A DNA stretch of 64,000 nt from Mactromeris polynyma (GCA_032209605.1 JASFXZ010000016.1:16988001-17052000); one strand, 5' to 3'. Positions 12,072-23,929 are shown, counted from the first letter of the stretch. Made by a program: numbers and translations. The notes: a model not told the origin generated them from the sequence alone.

Positions 12072-12209
12072 TTTCATGGAGTCTGAAATTTTATTTCGAT
12101 TAATAAATGGTTTCGAATTGCCCATTTCAATTTGACACGCCTGGGAAGATACATCAGGACCTGATATTTATTTCGGATAGAAGGTTACCAAATAAACAAG
12201 ATCCGACTG
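12072..12209 (-). mobile_element. Family B, copy 3: pogo-like MITE fragment
   Basis: Matches the two other B copies through CCCATTTCAATTTGACACGC, GGGAAGATACATCAGGACCTG, ATATTTATTTCGGAT and the terminal AAATAAACAAGATCCGACTG. The other terminus is degraded, and no TA duplication remains at the intact end (TT follows). Confidence 0.55.
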
Positions 12210-13170
12210 TTCATTTTTCTCGTTGTTGATGTGATTTCAAAAAAATCTCCTAAAAATTAACGCCTTCGTCTCTAATACTGTTCCTCATATTTCGGCGGTA
12301 CCCATGGTAACTAAAATATTTCTGTTTAAGACTGCGCAAGGACGCCATTAATGAAATGTTGTGCATCGTTTTGCTTAATTTGTCACTGTTGGAGGATTAA
12401 ACTGTAATCAATTGTGAAATACTACTAGTTGGATTAGTTCACGATAATTGATATACAACATTATACCTCGGATCTTAACAAAATTGACACCAACATAAAA
12501 CATTTAATGCACATCTTTACTTGATCATAGATGAGAATCCGCATCATTTTTGACGACAGTAATTATGCATTGAACTCTCGATATGTCTAATTTTGTGTGA
12601 TTCATTTCTTAAGTTTGAGACAACTGACACACTTTATGTTCATGCAGTTGCCTTGGTGACGTAATCTTGTCTGGCAATGTTGGTGTACGATGTTGTACGG
12701 GTTTGTTGCGTTGTGTCGGGGAGGTTTTTAAGTATGCTAATGTTATGTTGGCCTCGCGTTATCGTAGCCTGTTTGATGCACCTGTGTTCAGAAGTTGATA
12801 ACTTTCCTTAATGCTGTTTTCTACATTTTAATTCCTTATTTGTCATCTGGCCGTGAATTACTTTCTAAGTGAAGATAATATTGCAATTATTCCCGATAAA
12901 ATCGAGATATAAATTGTCCGTCATCCGCTCTTAAGATACCAGCTTTGTTGTTTTTTTTGCAAATTTAACAGCTGTGTGGATGTCAGAGCTGAACAGCAAA
13001 GGCCGTCTTGAATACCTGAAATACAAAATGTTGTTTTATGGAATTTCTGGATTTTTTTATAGAACATAAATGGGTCTTCTATAGATATTGTTGTTTTGGT
13101 GGATATGACTGCATAGAGATGAAACAAGAATTAGTATGTGGTTACATGTTATGGAACTGGGTTTAGAGGT
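12210..13170. other. Intronic stretch, nothing assignable
   Basis: No tandem repeat or dispersed family recognised. Short frames only. Confidence 0.35.
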
Positions 13171-13173
13171 TAC

Positions 13174-13246
13174 GTTAACCAGTCTCAGAATGCAGCCTTG
13201 CCATTTGTCTATCTTCACTCAGAACCAGCCAATCAAGAGGCTTGAA
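13174..13246. repeat. Family G, copy 3
   Basis: CAGTCTCAGAATGCAGCCTTG, CCATTTGTC, CTCAGAACCAGCCAATC and AAGAGGCTTG follow the order of the copies near 10700 and 19600. The left CCAAT box (ATTGG) is mutated here to ATTTG. Confidence 0.45.
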
Positions 13247-14142
13247 TTTACAGTGCAGCCTCGTGAAATGTCTCAAAATTACTGGTACACGAACTTGACA
13301 AAATATCCACCTTAATTTACCATGTATCATAGCGAAAAAGATCTCTGGGTGGTCCGTCTGCTTGAGATCGCCAATTTATTTAAAACATTAAAATCATGTC
13401 AACTGCGTCTGAGAAACTCGAAAATTGAAGTTGTTTATTGAAAATATTTGTATTATCGGATGAAAACATTTGCATCTATATGGTGACAGTTTTAATTTCA
13501 TGTTAAAAAGAATTTAAGTGAACATATTTGTGATATCATCTACAATTTCCCGACATGAATCGTTACACAATTGCAAGTAGGTAAGCTTGGCTTACGCCCC
13601 TCAATTTTGGGAAAACTGAAATCGTACCTTAAGATCATACAATTCGAGAACCTTGTAATTTCTACTCCCCCGTAGGCATATTCAGTCTGTATTGTTCAGT
13701 CACATATTTCATGTCTGCTTCCATATTGCATGAATAGCATTGTATACGCCCACAGTAACTCCTTTGTGATCATGTAAATTGTGATGAAATTTGAATCTGT
13801 TAATTATCCCAGTTTTTTTAAAGGTAACTAAGATACGAATGAGTCATGTTGAGAAGCTTTCGTTGTCAAACTTGCAGATTTGTCAAACTTGCAGATTTGT
13901 TGATCATATGATGTGACGTCTGCTTCTTCAGTTTTCATCAAATACCTGCAGACGTACAGCAATCTTGCATCCTTTCTTCAAAATTCTGTTATGTACAAGA
14001 GTATTTAATAGGCTTAGTGCAATACTGATGTAAATTGTATATAATACATGATACCAAGAGTTTGGAGCAGAACATATTGTAAGTGCCACTTTACCAGAAC
14101 TGAGTTAGGATAGTTTTATGCCCAACTTAGATGCTTTGTACT

Positions 14143-15475
14143 CTGGTATGGTAGTGACTTTATTCTTGGAATAATGATTTAAATACTGTATATGGTAGTG
14201 ACTTTATTCTTAGAAATATTAACTGAATACAGTATGGTAGTGACTTTAAACCTAATATCATTAACTTAGTAAAGTATGGTAGTGACTTTATACTTAGTAT
14301 AATGAACTAAATACAGTATGGTAGAGACTTTATATATATATATATATATACTTGGAATTATAGAACAGAATATTGGCACATACAGAATTTTATCAGTAAG
14401 GTAGTGACCCTACATTGTAAACATTTAGTTCCACTTTTTTTTGGTCTTACTTCCTATAATTTGTATTGTCCAATCAATTGAAGAAAACAAGAATATGCTA
14501 TCTACGTCTTTTTGAACCAGTTTTCAGATACACTTGTTGCACTTTTGCTACTGAAAAGGATTTTAATCTGTTTCCCAGTATTTAATTCTTTAAATACCTC
14601 TTCCATAGTGTCCCATTTTTTGTCTTGTAAATTGGTTAATGCGTTTTTCATTGAAGCAACAGCTTGTTGACTCTTTGTGGCCAATTTTTTCATGGAGAAA
14701 TACAATGTATCGATATTGTGCGCCTCTCACACGCAAAACTGTGATATCTTTGTGATTGTTTAATCTTATTCATAATGTCTATTCCTGAAGGACATTTCTG
14801 GCCTACATTTCCACAGATTCCAAATGTTTTGCCTGATGAAAGTTCTATTTCATTTCCTCATTAATTTATGCAGAATCATATCGCTTCTGTTGGTTTAATA
14901 TTTTTTTGTGAAATCTTGTTTGTAGTAGATTTCTGAATAAAGTCACTACCATACTGTGTAAGGAATCTTCATTTCTGCAGTTCTACCGATAAAACCATAA
15001 CCATACTGTATAATAGTGAATGTTCTCATTGGCTGAAGTATGTATGTAGGGCCACTACCATACTGTATAACGTTGATAATTCTAAGAATAATGTCACTAC
15101 CATACTGTATTAAGTTTACAATTCTAGGAATAATGTCACTACCATACTGTATAAATTTTACAATTCTAAGAATAATGTCACTACCATACTGTATAAAGTT
15201 TACAATTCTAAGAATAATGTCACTACCATACTGTATAAAGTTTACAATTCTAAGAATAAAGTCACAATTATACTGTATATAAAGTTTACAATTCTAAGAA
15301 TAATGTCACTACCATACTGTTTTAAGTTTACAAATCTAAGATTAAAGGCACTATCATACTGTATTAAATCCATTATATGCCTTATTCTGTTCTGTTACTG
15401 TAGGAATAAAGTTACAATTATACTGTATATAAAGTTGTTAAATCTTAAGAACAATGTCACTACCATACTGTATTA
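14143..15475. mobile_element. Fold-back element: inverted tandem-repeat arms around a 0.5 kb core
   Basis: The left arm (14143-14413) has about six copies of a ~42-55 bp unit beginning TATGGTAGTGACTTTATTCT. The right arm (14935-15475) has ten or so units containing GTCACTACCATACTGTATAA and AATTCTAAGAATAA, which is the same unit reverse-complemented. The arms could therefore pair into a very long hairpin. The core (14414-14934) is not repeated and holds a decayed coding segment on the - strand. Inverted arms made of tandem repeats around a unique core are typical of fold-back (FB/Galileo-type) transposons. No target duplication was resolved, so the outer limits are approximate. The left arm also contains a (TA)n run at 14331-14350. 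Confidence 0.6.
14502..14860 (-). pseudogene. Decayed coding remnant in the core of the fold-back element
   Basis: Reading the - strand, an open segment (about 14738-14850) encodes SGKTFGICGNVGQKCPSG and then IDIMNKIKQSQRYHSFACER. It is overtaken in another frame by a second segment (14705 to 14502, then stop) containing MKKLATKSQQAVASMKNA, NLQDKKWDTMEEVFKELN and SVSENWFKKT. The second has the mixed hydrophilic/helical composition of real protein rather than translated AT-rich noise. The two segments overlap in different frames, as expected after a frameshift, or they could be two unrelated frames. I do not recognise the family. It could be a remnant of the element's own protein or a captured host exon. 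Confidence 0.35.
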
Positions 15476-15985
15476 AGATTCAATAGACACCTGTTCATTT
15501 TTTGGATACTTACTAGGTTATCAATATATTGTTGCATCTACTTTCATAAAAAACATCTGTTCGAAAAATATCTGTGTACTGATTAATGAATTTTTATGCA
15601 CTGAAGTACTCAAAGGAACTAGAAAACTCTGGTTGACATGTCGTGTCCGAGTAATGTCGTCATGGAACCCATGATAATAAAGTCGGTGCAACTATGTAAG
15701 CTGAACAAGTTCCTAGGCGTGTACTTCTTAAGTTACCATCAATGTTACCAGTAGCAGGTTTCAAGCCATTAATTACATAGTAACAGGTAACAACACTGCT
15801 TGATTAATTGCGATTTATGCCATGATTGCATGATACCTGATATAACGGTATACGGGTAATTCCATGTTTCTCAATAGCATGGACCTTGTAAGTAAAATCT
15901 TAGATTAATAACTTAACAACAGTCTCCGAGTCTTCCTGCTCTTTCTGATAGCTGAGTTTCTGTGTTCAATAATACTTTAAATATA

Positions 15986-16149
15986 CAGTAAAACCTCGCA
16001 TAATAATAAGACCAACTCAAAATTGAGACCACAATTTTCATGACCATCTTCACTGTTTTTCTCTATTCAACATCATTATTAATACCACCTCAATAATAAG
16101 ACCAGTTTTCAAGAGTTCCATAGGTGGTCGTATTATTGAGGTTTTACTG
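15986..16149 (+). mobile_element. Family A, copy 1: pogo-like MITE with TA duplication
   Basis: Starts CAGTAAAACCTCGCATAATA and ends TATTGAGGTTTTACTG, near-perfect inverted termini, with TA on both outer sides (15984-15985, 16150-16151). The inner sequence repeats AATAAGACCA and ACCTCAATAATAAGACCAG, and has CATCTTCACTGTTTTTCTC in the middle. CAGT-type ends with TA targets fit the pogo/Tigger branch of Tc1/mariner. At 164 bp it cannot encode a transposase. Confidence 0.75.
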
Positions 16150-17500
16150 TACTGTCGTGTACATAGCAGATTCAATAGCTTATTGTACAAAATTGTTAAT
16201 TACATTTATGTTCAAAAAGCAGTTCTTAAACATCAATTTTTTTTCTCATTTAGAATTCTAGCTATGGAGGTAATATTTCATTCACACATTCCATTCTCGT
16301 TCAGCTGTGTTTTATATACCTGTAGATATAGCATAAATCGGTGCATTGTCAGTCAAAGTATTCCCTCAATACCTTTATATTTACGAAAGGTATAGAACTG
16401 ACAGATATTTAAAGATCGGTGTCATTCAGATCAGAATTTGACAGAAATTGTGTGAAAATTATATAATAAAATTGCGCCATTTGATACCTAATGAATTCAC
16501 CTATTATGCGAACATGTTATGAATATAAATAAAGCAATTTTGTCTATCTCGGTGCATCTATTGTAATGTTTGCATTGAAATTGTATGTGCTTACAGCGAA
16601 GATTGTGTATTGAAACTTCTCACCTAGTTTGTTATAGCTTGAATATACATTGATTTCGAACTTTTTGTCAACTTTAGAACATTTCTATAACTTGGGGTCA
16701 CTTTATACATACTTCTGGGTCATTTTCACTGAATGTTCAAATCGTGGGTACTGTGAATGAAGGAATGTGGGATTGTGACATACTGGTAATTGGTTGTCTG
16801 TGATGTTTTACAATATATCTAGGTGCCCCGAAGTGTTAAAAGGATAATCGTCTGTTTAAGTTATTCAGCGGCCCCGTTTAAAAGTTCAAATGTACCCCAA
16901 GGTGATATAAGAACCTAATGATATGTTTAATGATGACCATTAAGCGAGATTTACAATAAACTGCCCTGGATAGAATGAGACAAGATACTGGTTTATATTT
17001 TTGCACTTTTATGATGTTCAAGGGCACTGCGTTAGTCATTGTAAGATTTCAGAGACACTGAATAGATAGATGACCAAATTCTTCCATTTATTTTACACTA
17101 TTTATGACTACAACAACTAAATCATGCAAAACGGCAGTTAATAGTTCTTAATATTCAAAATATTTTGATACGCTGTCATGTTTTGTTCAGTTTTTGCGGC
17201 ATAATTTTCACGTAAATGTCAATAGGAGGGGCTTTAAAGAATTTTCATAATTTTACGGGTTGTCTGTGTCGCATGCTAATAATCTAAGTGGTTTTTCTTC
17301 CCTTTTAGGGGAACATTGGCATGACCTTATAATAGAGGAAAGTGGCATGGTTAGGGGGGGGGGGGGGGGTGGGAGCGAATATAATTTACACTACAAAGTT
17401 TACATTTCTGTTTCCAGGCTGTGTTTTCATTAATTTTCGGTTATACAATCATGTGAGGTACAGATCTGTATCATGAGTGGGCAGTATGTCTGGTTTTCTG
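16150..17500. other. Intronic stretch, nothing assignable
   Basis: AT-rich. Contains a 13-14 base G run at about 17346 and a strong polypyrimidine-TTTAG at about 16240-16253 that could be a cryptic acceptor. No supported gene. Confidence 0.35.
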
Positions 17501-17850
17501 ACAGCAAATATCTACAATGCTGTAAGAGGGGAATTTGAATTAGAATAGCGGGAAATATGTACTTTTCTGTCAGAGGGGAATTTGTTTTACCGGTAGAATG
17601 GGGAAAATATGTACTTTTCTGTCAGAGGGGAATTTGTTTTACCGGTAGAATGGGGAAAATATGTACTTTTCTGTCAGAGGGGAATTTGTTTTACTGGTAG
17701 AATGGGGAAAATATGTACTTTTCTGTCAGAGGGGAATTTGTTTTACCGGTAGAATGGGGAAAATATGTACTTTTCTGTCAGAGGGGAATTTGAATTACCG
17801 GTAGAATGGGAAAAATATGTACTTTTAGGAGTGGGGCCTTATTTCGGACC
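17500..17850 (+). repeat. 52-bp tandem repeat, about 6 copies
   Basis: The unit AGAATGGGGAAAATATGTAC, then TTTTCTGTCAGAGGGGAATT, then TGTTTTACCGGT is repeated with near identity. The outermost units are diverged (GAATTAGAATAGCGGG at left, ATGGGAAAAATATG at right). It is followed by AGGAGTGGGGCCTTATTTCGG. A single related copy exists at 4310-4385, so the array is an internal amplification of a dispersed repeat. Confidence 0.75.
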
Positions 17851-17916
17851 CTGAGAAGTCATAAAGTTCATGCACTTAGTATTTTATGAGTCTGCCTCAT
17901 TTGTTGTTCATGTACA

Positions 17917-17936
17917 TTCATGAACATGTTCATGAA
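17917..17936. repeat. Perfect 20-bp palindrome
   Basis: TTCATGAACATGTTCATGAA is identical to its own reverse complement. It sits between the 52-bp array and the family D copy. It could be a dimeric binding site or chance; nothing decides. Confidence 0.4.
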
Positions 17937-17940
17937 ATTC

Positions 17941-18174
17941 TCCCTGGGGAAAAGTAGCGCATAAGAAAGAATCAGGAGTCCCTGTCTCCGTTTTCTTTCT
18001 AGGAACTCCCAGGATTTTCAACTTGCTGTGCATCCCTGGGACCCCTAAAATAAACTTGTATCAACTATAAACTGCATATCTGGGACCCTACAAATTTACT
18101 AAGGAGCTCCCCAATTTATCAAGCAAATTGGGTCAATTTAGGACCCCTAGCTGAATTTTTTTAGGGAAAACCCT
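17941..18174 (-). mobile_element. Family D, copy 1: hAT-like non-autonomous element
   Basis: Contains AGGAGTCCCTGTCTCCG, TTTTCTTTCTAGGAACTCCC, ATCCCTGGGACCCCTAAAAT, TAAACTGCATATCTGGGACC, AATTTACTAAGGAGC and a terminal TTAGGGAAAACCCTG. The order is the reverse complement of the copies at 34286 and 49765. Ends of the CAGGGATT...AATCCCTG type suggest hAT, but 8-bp duplications were not found. Confidence 0.55.
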
Positions 18175-18179
18175 GAATA

Positions 18180-19500
18180 ATAGTTCTGTGATTATATTTT
18201 ATGTTGTCAATTCTGTAAAATACTCAGGTTGATATAAACTTGTTAATTGCAACGTGTGGCATGCATGATAACAATCACTTGTTTTATCGAGGATATTAAT
18301 AATGCGTTTTTGTCAAATTTTCCTCGGTGGCTATAAATCCAGGGACACAATAATTATCAATCAAAACTCAAATTGTCAATTTTAAGACGACAATTCATCT
18401 GTTTTAATAAGAACTAACAGAAGAAAAAAAGCGTTTTTTTCTCCGAATGTGCGATTTTTTTTCACTTTTGAAAATCTTGGCAGATGAATGTTTTGTGTTT
18501 AAACAAGAAATTTTCTTTAAATCAACAAAATCTCTTAAATATGGACCAAATTAGATTTGTTTGTATATAAAAAAATGTTTATTTAAAATATCATGTTTGA
18601 AATGTTATCCCTTTAATTACTGTTCAGAAGGTGATTTTGGCAGCCTTATTGAAGATCTGCGTGTAGTTCAATATTTACTTTGTCACAGAATATCCAATAT
18701 TATCTTAACCCTTATTAAACAACTCAACCTTATTATAAACATCTTTCGCCCTTTTTGAATTGTCTGAAATCCTTTTGAAGTACTGCGGTATTCATCCAGG
18801 TACAATACAGACTGGACTGTGTCATGGTGTGTTTAACTGTATTTGTAAACAAAAATCCGTGTATAAAATGACCGAGCCATAAACATTCAATTAGTGTATT
18901 CGTTTTAAGTGTCGCAGGGTACATTTTCTAAACCCCTCATACAGATTAAAGTGACCGTAGGACATTTATTCGTATTAAGTTGAAAGGCCACTTAGCGATG
19001 ATTCTTTTATACCCATGTGACATACCAGTTGAAATTGAATTTTAATTGGTTGAAGATTTTACTGAAAATTTATGCAGCGGAAAATGTTGACATTGTTTGA
19101 TACATATCCGACCCTGCTTAATTTGTTATTCATTGTTATAGTTGTATCTCGTCAGTTACCGATCAGAAGTTTCGATCAGAAGTTTCGCAAGTGTTAAGTT
19201 TTATCGTTATTCTAAATTAGCAATGCAAATTTGCGTATGTTTTTGAGGGCACGTTGGTATGTCTCACTTTAACGTTGTATGCTTCTCTTTCCTAGAAATG
19301 ATTTTATGTTTAACGAGCTACGAACAAATTGCTTTCTTTTTTAGTAATGAATTTGGTCGGCTATCTTCCATATTTCATAAAATTGAGAAATTCGGCTCCC
19401 TGACAAACATGATCCCAAGGCAAATAAAGGGTTTTAGTAGTTGGTGCACATTGTACAATGTACATTGGAAGTGGAGATGGATGGTTTGAAGAAAATCTGC
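18180..19500. other. Intronic stretch, nothing assignable
   Basis: AT-rich with short frames (60-76 codons) on both strands that show no motif. A small direct repeat, GATCAGAAGTTTCG, occurs twice at 19160-19190. Confidence 0.35.
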
Positions 19501-19527
19501 ATCCGAGGTTACGACACTGAGTTTAGG

Positions 19528-19717
19528 GACCAGTCTGCAGTCTGCGAATGCAGACTTACCATTGGTCAGTTTTTAGTCTGAGCTCGGAAACAACCAATCA
19601 GATGCTTGTGATTTTAGACTGGTCTCAGAAATTCAGTTTTTAGTCGCATGCAGTCTTGCCATTGGTCAATTGTAAGATTGAGCTCAGAAATAGCCAATCA
19701 GATGCCTGCGTTCAGTT
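19528..19717. repeat. Family G, copies 4 and 5: ATTGG...CCAAT palindromes, tandem pair
   Basis: CCATTGGTCAGTTTTTAGTC, GAGCTCGGAAACAACCAATC and AGATGCTTG are followed by CCATTGGTCAATTGTAAGAT, GAGCTCAGAAATAGCCAATC and AGATGCCTG. The outer parts GGACCAGTCTGCAG and TAGACTGGTCTCAGAAA are partly inverted relative to each other. Each unit again carries CCAAT boxes in both orientations. Confidence 0.6.
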
Positions 19718-19792
19718 TATTACCAGCATATCCAGGACGTCATAATATTTGAGTCTCTTTGTCTGTGATAAATGTTTTTTTATTGAAAACTT

Positions 19793-19989
19793 AGCAGAAA
19801 ATTTGAGTCCCTGGCTCCCTTTTCTTTCTAGGGACTCCCATTTTCCACTTACTGTGTATCACTGGGACTCCTAAAATAAACTTTTGTCAAGTGTAAACTG
19901 CATATCTGGAACCCTACAAATTTACTAAGGGCCCCCAATTTGTCAAACACAAGGGTCCAAGGACTACTAGCTGAACAATCCAAGGGATA
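19793..19989 (-). mobile_element. Family D, copy 2
   Basis: GAGTCCCTGGCTCCCTTTTC, TTTCTAGGGACTCCC, CTGGGACTCCTAAAATAAAC, TAAACTGCATATCTGGAACC and AATTTACTAAGGGCCCCC match the D copies. It ends ACAATCCAAGGGA. Same orientation as the copy 1.8 kb to the left. Confidence 0.55.
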
Positions 19990-21138
19990 AGCCTGCTCAG
20001 TCTATGCAATGCCAGCGTTCTCTGTGTATCGGCAGTTTACCTTGTACATGTTTGTTATGATGTTGTTAACGCATGGTTTCCAATATTTTATGTATAAACG
20101 AGTAAATGACATCGCAACACGTCATTTTCCTATTAATGTTTAAAATCATTGAATATTAAATCTGTGAATAATTGTTCTAGAATTCTACTTCTTCATTTAA
20201 AAGTATTTTGTATAATTTATTGACTTCATTGTTTTTTAATGGGCATTTAATATCTCATTAAAATTTCTTGTTAATTGTCTTTTTAACCAAATAATAATTA
20301 CTCAAAATCTTATGTTTTCTTGAAAACTAGAATTTAACTATACTTATTAACTTTAATTAGGAGTCAACAATGAAAGTATGAATCCATTATAACTATCTGC
20401 AGTGTAGATGGACTTTCTCACAAAATGAGTTATTAATTGTGAGTAAAAAGGACTTTTTAAGATCAAATTTACAACTTTGCATGTAAAATTTTCTAAAAAT
20501 TGTAAGATTATAAAGAATCTAATATGATGGTAAACATTGTGTGACAACTTAATTGTTGACGAAAATTGTTTTGATCACTGATTTTCAACATTTTTGACGT
20601 GAAATTACCCAATAGCGTCTTGCCTATTTATTATGTGACCACTTTGGCGTAAGATGTTTGGTTAGTTTAAGGGGTTAAATTGGTCCCTTTAGGTGTCATC
20701 ATAGGGATCAGTGCCTAGAAGCCAAGTAGGGACCTTAGATAATTGTCTGGTTCAAATAACGTAATTATGCGTTTGAATTTATTACTCGTGTAATTTATAT
20801 GGGACGTGATTTTGTCGTAGTTTTGGATCAAAAGTATGTTCAGTATGCACATAACCTTTTATTCAAGAAATGTAAAGTTTTTTTTCCGAATCATGTGGAA
20901 GGGGATTTTTGTCCAATATTCTTTCGATCAAAATTGAAATTTATTAAGACCATTATGCTTATAAGAATTTTGTTCTGATAGAGTCAGCACTTTCTATATA
21001 ATGCTAAGGATTTTTATCGTTTCGTTGTGTCGAAATTTTAAACAATAAGTTAATTCTTTAAACTTAGCCAGATTAGTATCAATGTTTACTTTGAGTTATG
21101 AAATCTTAATGAAAATCAAGTGTTTATTGAACTGTCAG
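19990..21138. other. Intronic stretch, nothing assignable
   Basis: Very AT-rich. No tandem repeats or family members recognised. Confidence 0.35.
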
Positions 21139-21141
21139 TAA

Positions 21142-21363
21142 GGCCATACTTAAACAATTGTTCGCTTGGCATGTCCATGAAAATGGCCCCTAATGAAAAA
21201 AATGTTTAGGGGCCTGAATGGAATTGTTTTCAGCAGCGTATTAACAGTTAACACTATTACGATCTGAAAACAAATCTAAAAAAAATAAAATTACCTACCC
21301 CCCCCCCCCCTAAATTTTGCTGGGTAGGGTTACGTCAAACGAACAATTTTGACGGGTGTGGCC
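21142..21363 (+). mobile_element. Family F, copy 3: PIF/Harbinger-like MITE with TAA target duplication
   Basis: GGCCATACTTAAACAATTGT at the left and ACAATTTTGACGGGTGTGGCC at the right form imperfect inverted ends. TAA flanks both sides (21139-21141, 21364-21366). The interior has CATGAAAATGGCCCCTAATG, GCAGCGTATTAACAGTTAAC, a C13-14 run and AAATTTTGCTGGGTAGGGTTA, shared with copies 1 and 2. 222 bp, non-coding. Confidence 0.65.
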
Positions 21364-23328
21364 TAACACTTTTGAAACAAAGATTGTGGATATATTTGGT
21401 TGAAAGAATAGATCTTATATTTGTATTTTGAAGGACTAATTAAGATTGAAGTCAGATTACGACATAAAACTCCTTGTGGTCAGTAATTGTCATTTAGCCT
21501 TTCCCTACTGGACGTATTAAGGTGGATTAAGTTGATAATTGAAATCTTGAACAATTGAGTATGACAAATATTTATGCTTATTAGACCAGTTTTGTATAAA
21601 GCTGTATCGGATCACCAGGATCGCCCCGTTCTGGTCTATTGTACTGGTATGTAGGGCACGATTAATTGAGTACTTTCTCTTACGTGCGGGTAATAGGGCT
21701 CAAGGTTTTCTATTTGTCAGGTACATTATTATAATTTTTTACAGCACTATCAAACTAATCCTTAAAACTGTAGACTCTTACCCAAGACCCCCTAGGTATA
21801 CTGATATCCGTATTATGACGAATTATTAGCTACACCTAGCATAGTGCCTGGTATTACCTCTGGGAATTTTCAACAGATTTCAACCAAACTTATTGCATAG
21901 TTATTTTACTATTGGACACTTTTGTTCCTCCATTTTCTACAGATTTCAACCAAACTTACTCAGAAATTATTTTTACATTAATCATGTTCTAAGTTTTTAT
22001 TGTTACATGCAACTTTCCACTTTTGGAATTGTTGAAAATCAATTTTCTAATTAATTGACTCCTGATAAGATTTGAATGAATGAATTTCTATTTTCAGAAG
22101 AATTCACTTACTATCAGTAACATTATTAAAGTAAATGTAAATTTCAATTTTCCGATGAATGGAAATTTCATCTTCGCATGTGGTTAATCTTATCATTTTA
22201 TTAATTCAAGGATTATGGGTAATTGAAGAAAACATATCTGATTCGATATGAATATCGTCTGCACTTTAGAAAAATCTCTTTTTTTTCGTTACGTATTCTG
22301 AAAACATACCGTGCCCAAATATGGTGAACTCTACCAAACAAGAAGGGATTAAACAAATACCGCTGATATAGTTTATCAATAATTGTAGTAGCGGTCTGTA
22401 TAAATACTTTGACAGATATTTTATCAATGCATGGCAATATTTGACAATAGGATTTAAGTCTTCTGGAATTCGATTGAATTACGAATGTAGTGTTTACGGA
22501 TTGGGTGGGTTCAGAAAGAATGAAAGTGCTTTGGACAAATATGTTAACAGTAGCCAAAAAACAGTCTTAATTTGTTAACGCCATATTTGTTTAATAAGAG
22601 AATAATGTAATTTGAGAAGATTGATTGTAGAATATATAACTGCACCTTTGTTCCGTTCTTTTCCTATGGAGGGGGGGGGGGGGGAGGGTGTAAATGGAAG
22701 AATAGGATTGCTTATGCTGACAATTTGATCGTTATTTTTTTTGGTACTTGATTTTATCGGAATAACGTTCAACAACGTAGATATAATAGCTACGTCTCAC
22801 CAAGCGGTTTGTGTAGGTGCTTATATCATTGATGCAAAATTTAAAATTTATTCATTTTACTTGATATAAGCTACCGCCATCAGTCCCACGGATATTTCAA
22901 TTCACTATGCTTCAGATTAAATTATAAAACAGCTTGACCATGTCAATTAGTTGTATTACAGTTTACGTGCATCGATGGTCATGTTTAATGTTGACAGCTC
23001 TGATTCTACGTTGACATTTTTTCCGTTATTGAAAGAAAACATGTCTGTTTATTCCAATGATTTGCATTTAATGAATTAATTAAGATTTTAATTAATTAAG
23101 TTAATTGACAGTAATCGTGCATGATGAAAATATTGAGATTGATGATTGAAAATCTTCCATGAAATTAGAACCGCGGAGATTTCTTTAACACTTTTTTCTT
23201 TCAACTTACCGTATGTTCAAGGAATAAGAGTGCTTGAGAATTTTAATAAATTGTTGGTCGACTTATTTTCTAGAAAATAAGAGCACTAGAGAACGGATTT
23301 CTCTGTTAACTATTCAATGTTTCAACAT
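21364..23328. other. Intronic stretch, little assignable
   Basis: CAGATTTCAACCAAACTTA occurs twice (about 21872 and 21942) in a wider diverged duplication. An open - strand frame covers 22213-22557 but starts on a non-ATG codon and shows no motif. A G-rich run lies at about 22669-22684. TTAATTAA-type palindromes cluster at 23074-23105. Confidence 0.35.
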
Positions 23329-23379
23329 AGTATGACCTTGACATTAGTATGACCTTGACATTAGTATGACCTTGACATT
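23329..23379 (+). repeat. 17-bp tandem repeat, 3 copies
   Basis: AGTATGACCTTGACATT is repeated three times head to tail without change. It contains TGACCTTGA, a nuclear-receptor half-site-like sequence, but AAGGTCA-type sequences are common in the repeats here. Confidence 0.65.
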
Positions 23380-23929
23380 AACCTTGAGTTTGACTATGTA
23401 TGATTATCCTTCGCACTTGTGACATTTAGTGATGAAAACTTTGCAAACATTATAAAATGACTCAAGAATTATGATAAATTATTTATATATCGCTGAAGTG
23501 TATGACGATGGGACAGACATATAATATATTATCAACCGCATAAATTTTCATTTGCATAAATTATGTCAGGACAGACTTGCATAAATTAAAATCTTTTATT
23601 ATTAAATAAACTTACTGCTCATTATACTAAATTAAAGCAAAATATGCACGTGTTCATGAATTCCACAATTTGTTGTGTGAAAGCTAATAACATTTTTGGC
23701 CAAGTAAAAGTCGCTCGGTTCAGATTTAATTTTTTTATTGTGATTCTCATGAATGGGTTTTTCACATGCACCAAAAATATTACTTTTTCAGGTTGAATCA
23801 ATTTCTTAATTGCAAATTTCACATTATGGCTTTTCTCATGCCCGCACCTATTTCACGTGGGCACGGAGTGCTTTTGAAATGTACGCAAACATATTAAATA
23901 CATGAATTCAATTTTAAATTTGACATTTT

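Noticed and set aside
16240..16276. Possible microexon (pyrimidines-TTTAG, 16 bases, GAG|GTAATA)
   Set aside because: The acceptor is strong, but a 16-base exon would shift the KLF frame and such pairs arise by chance in AT-rich DNA. No support.
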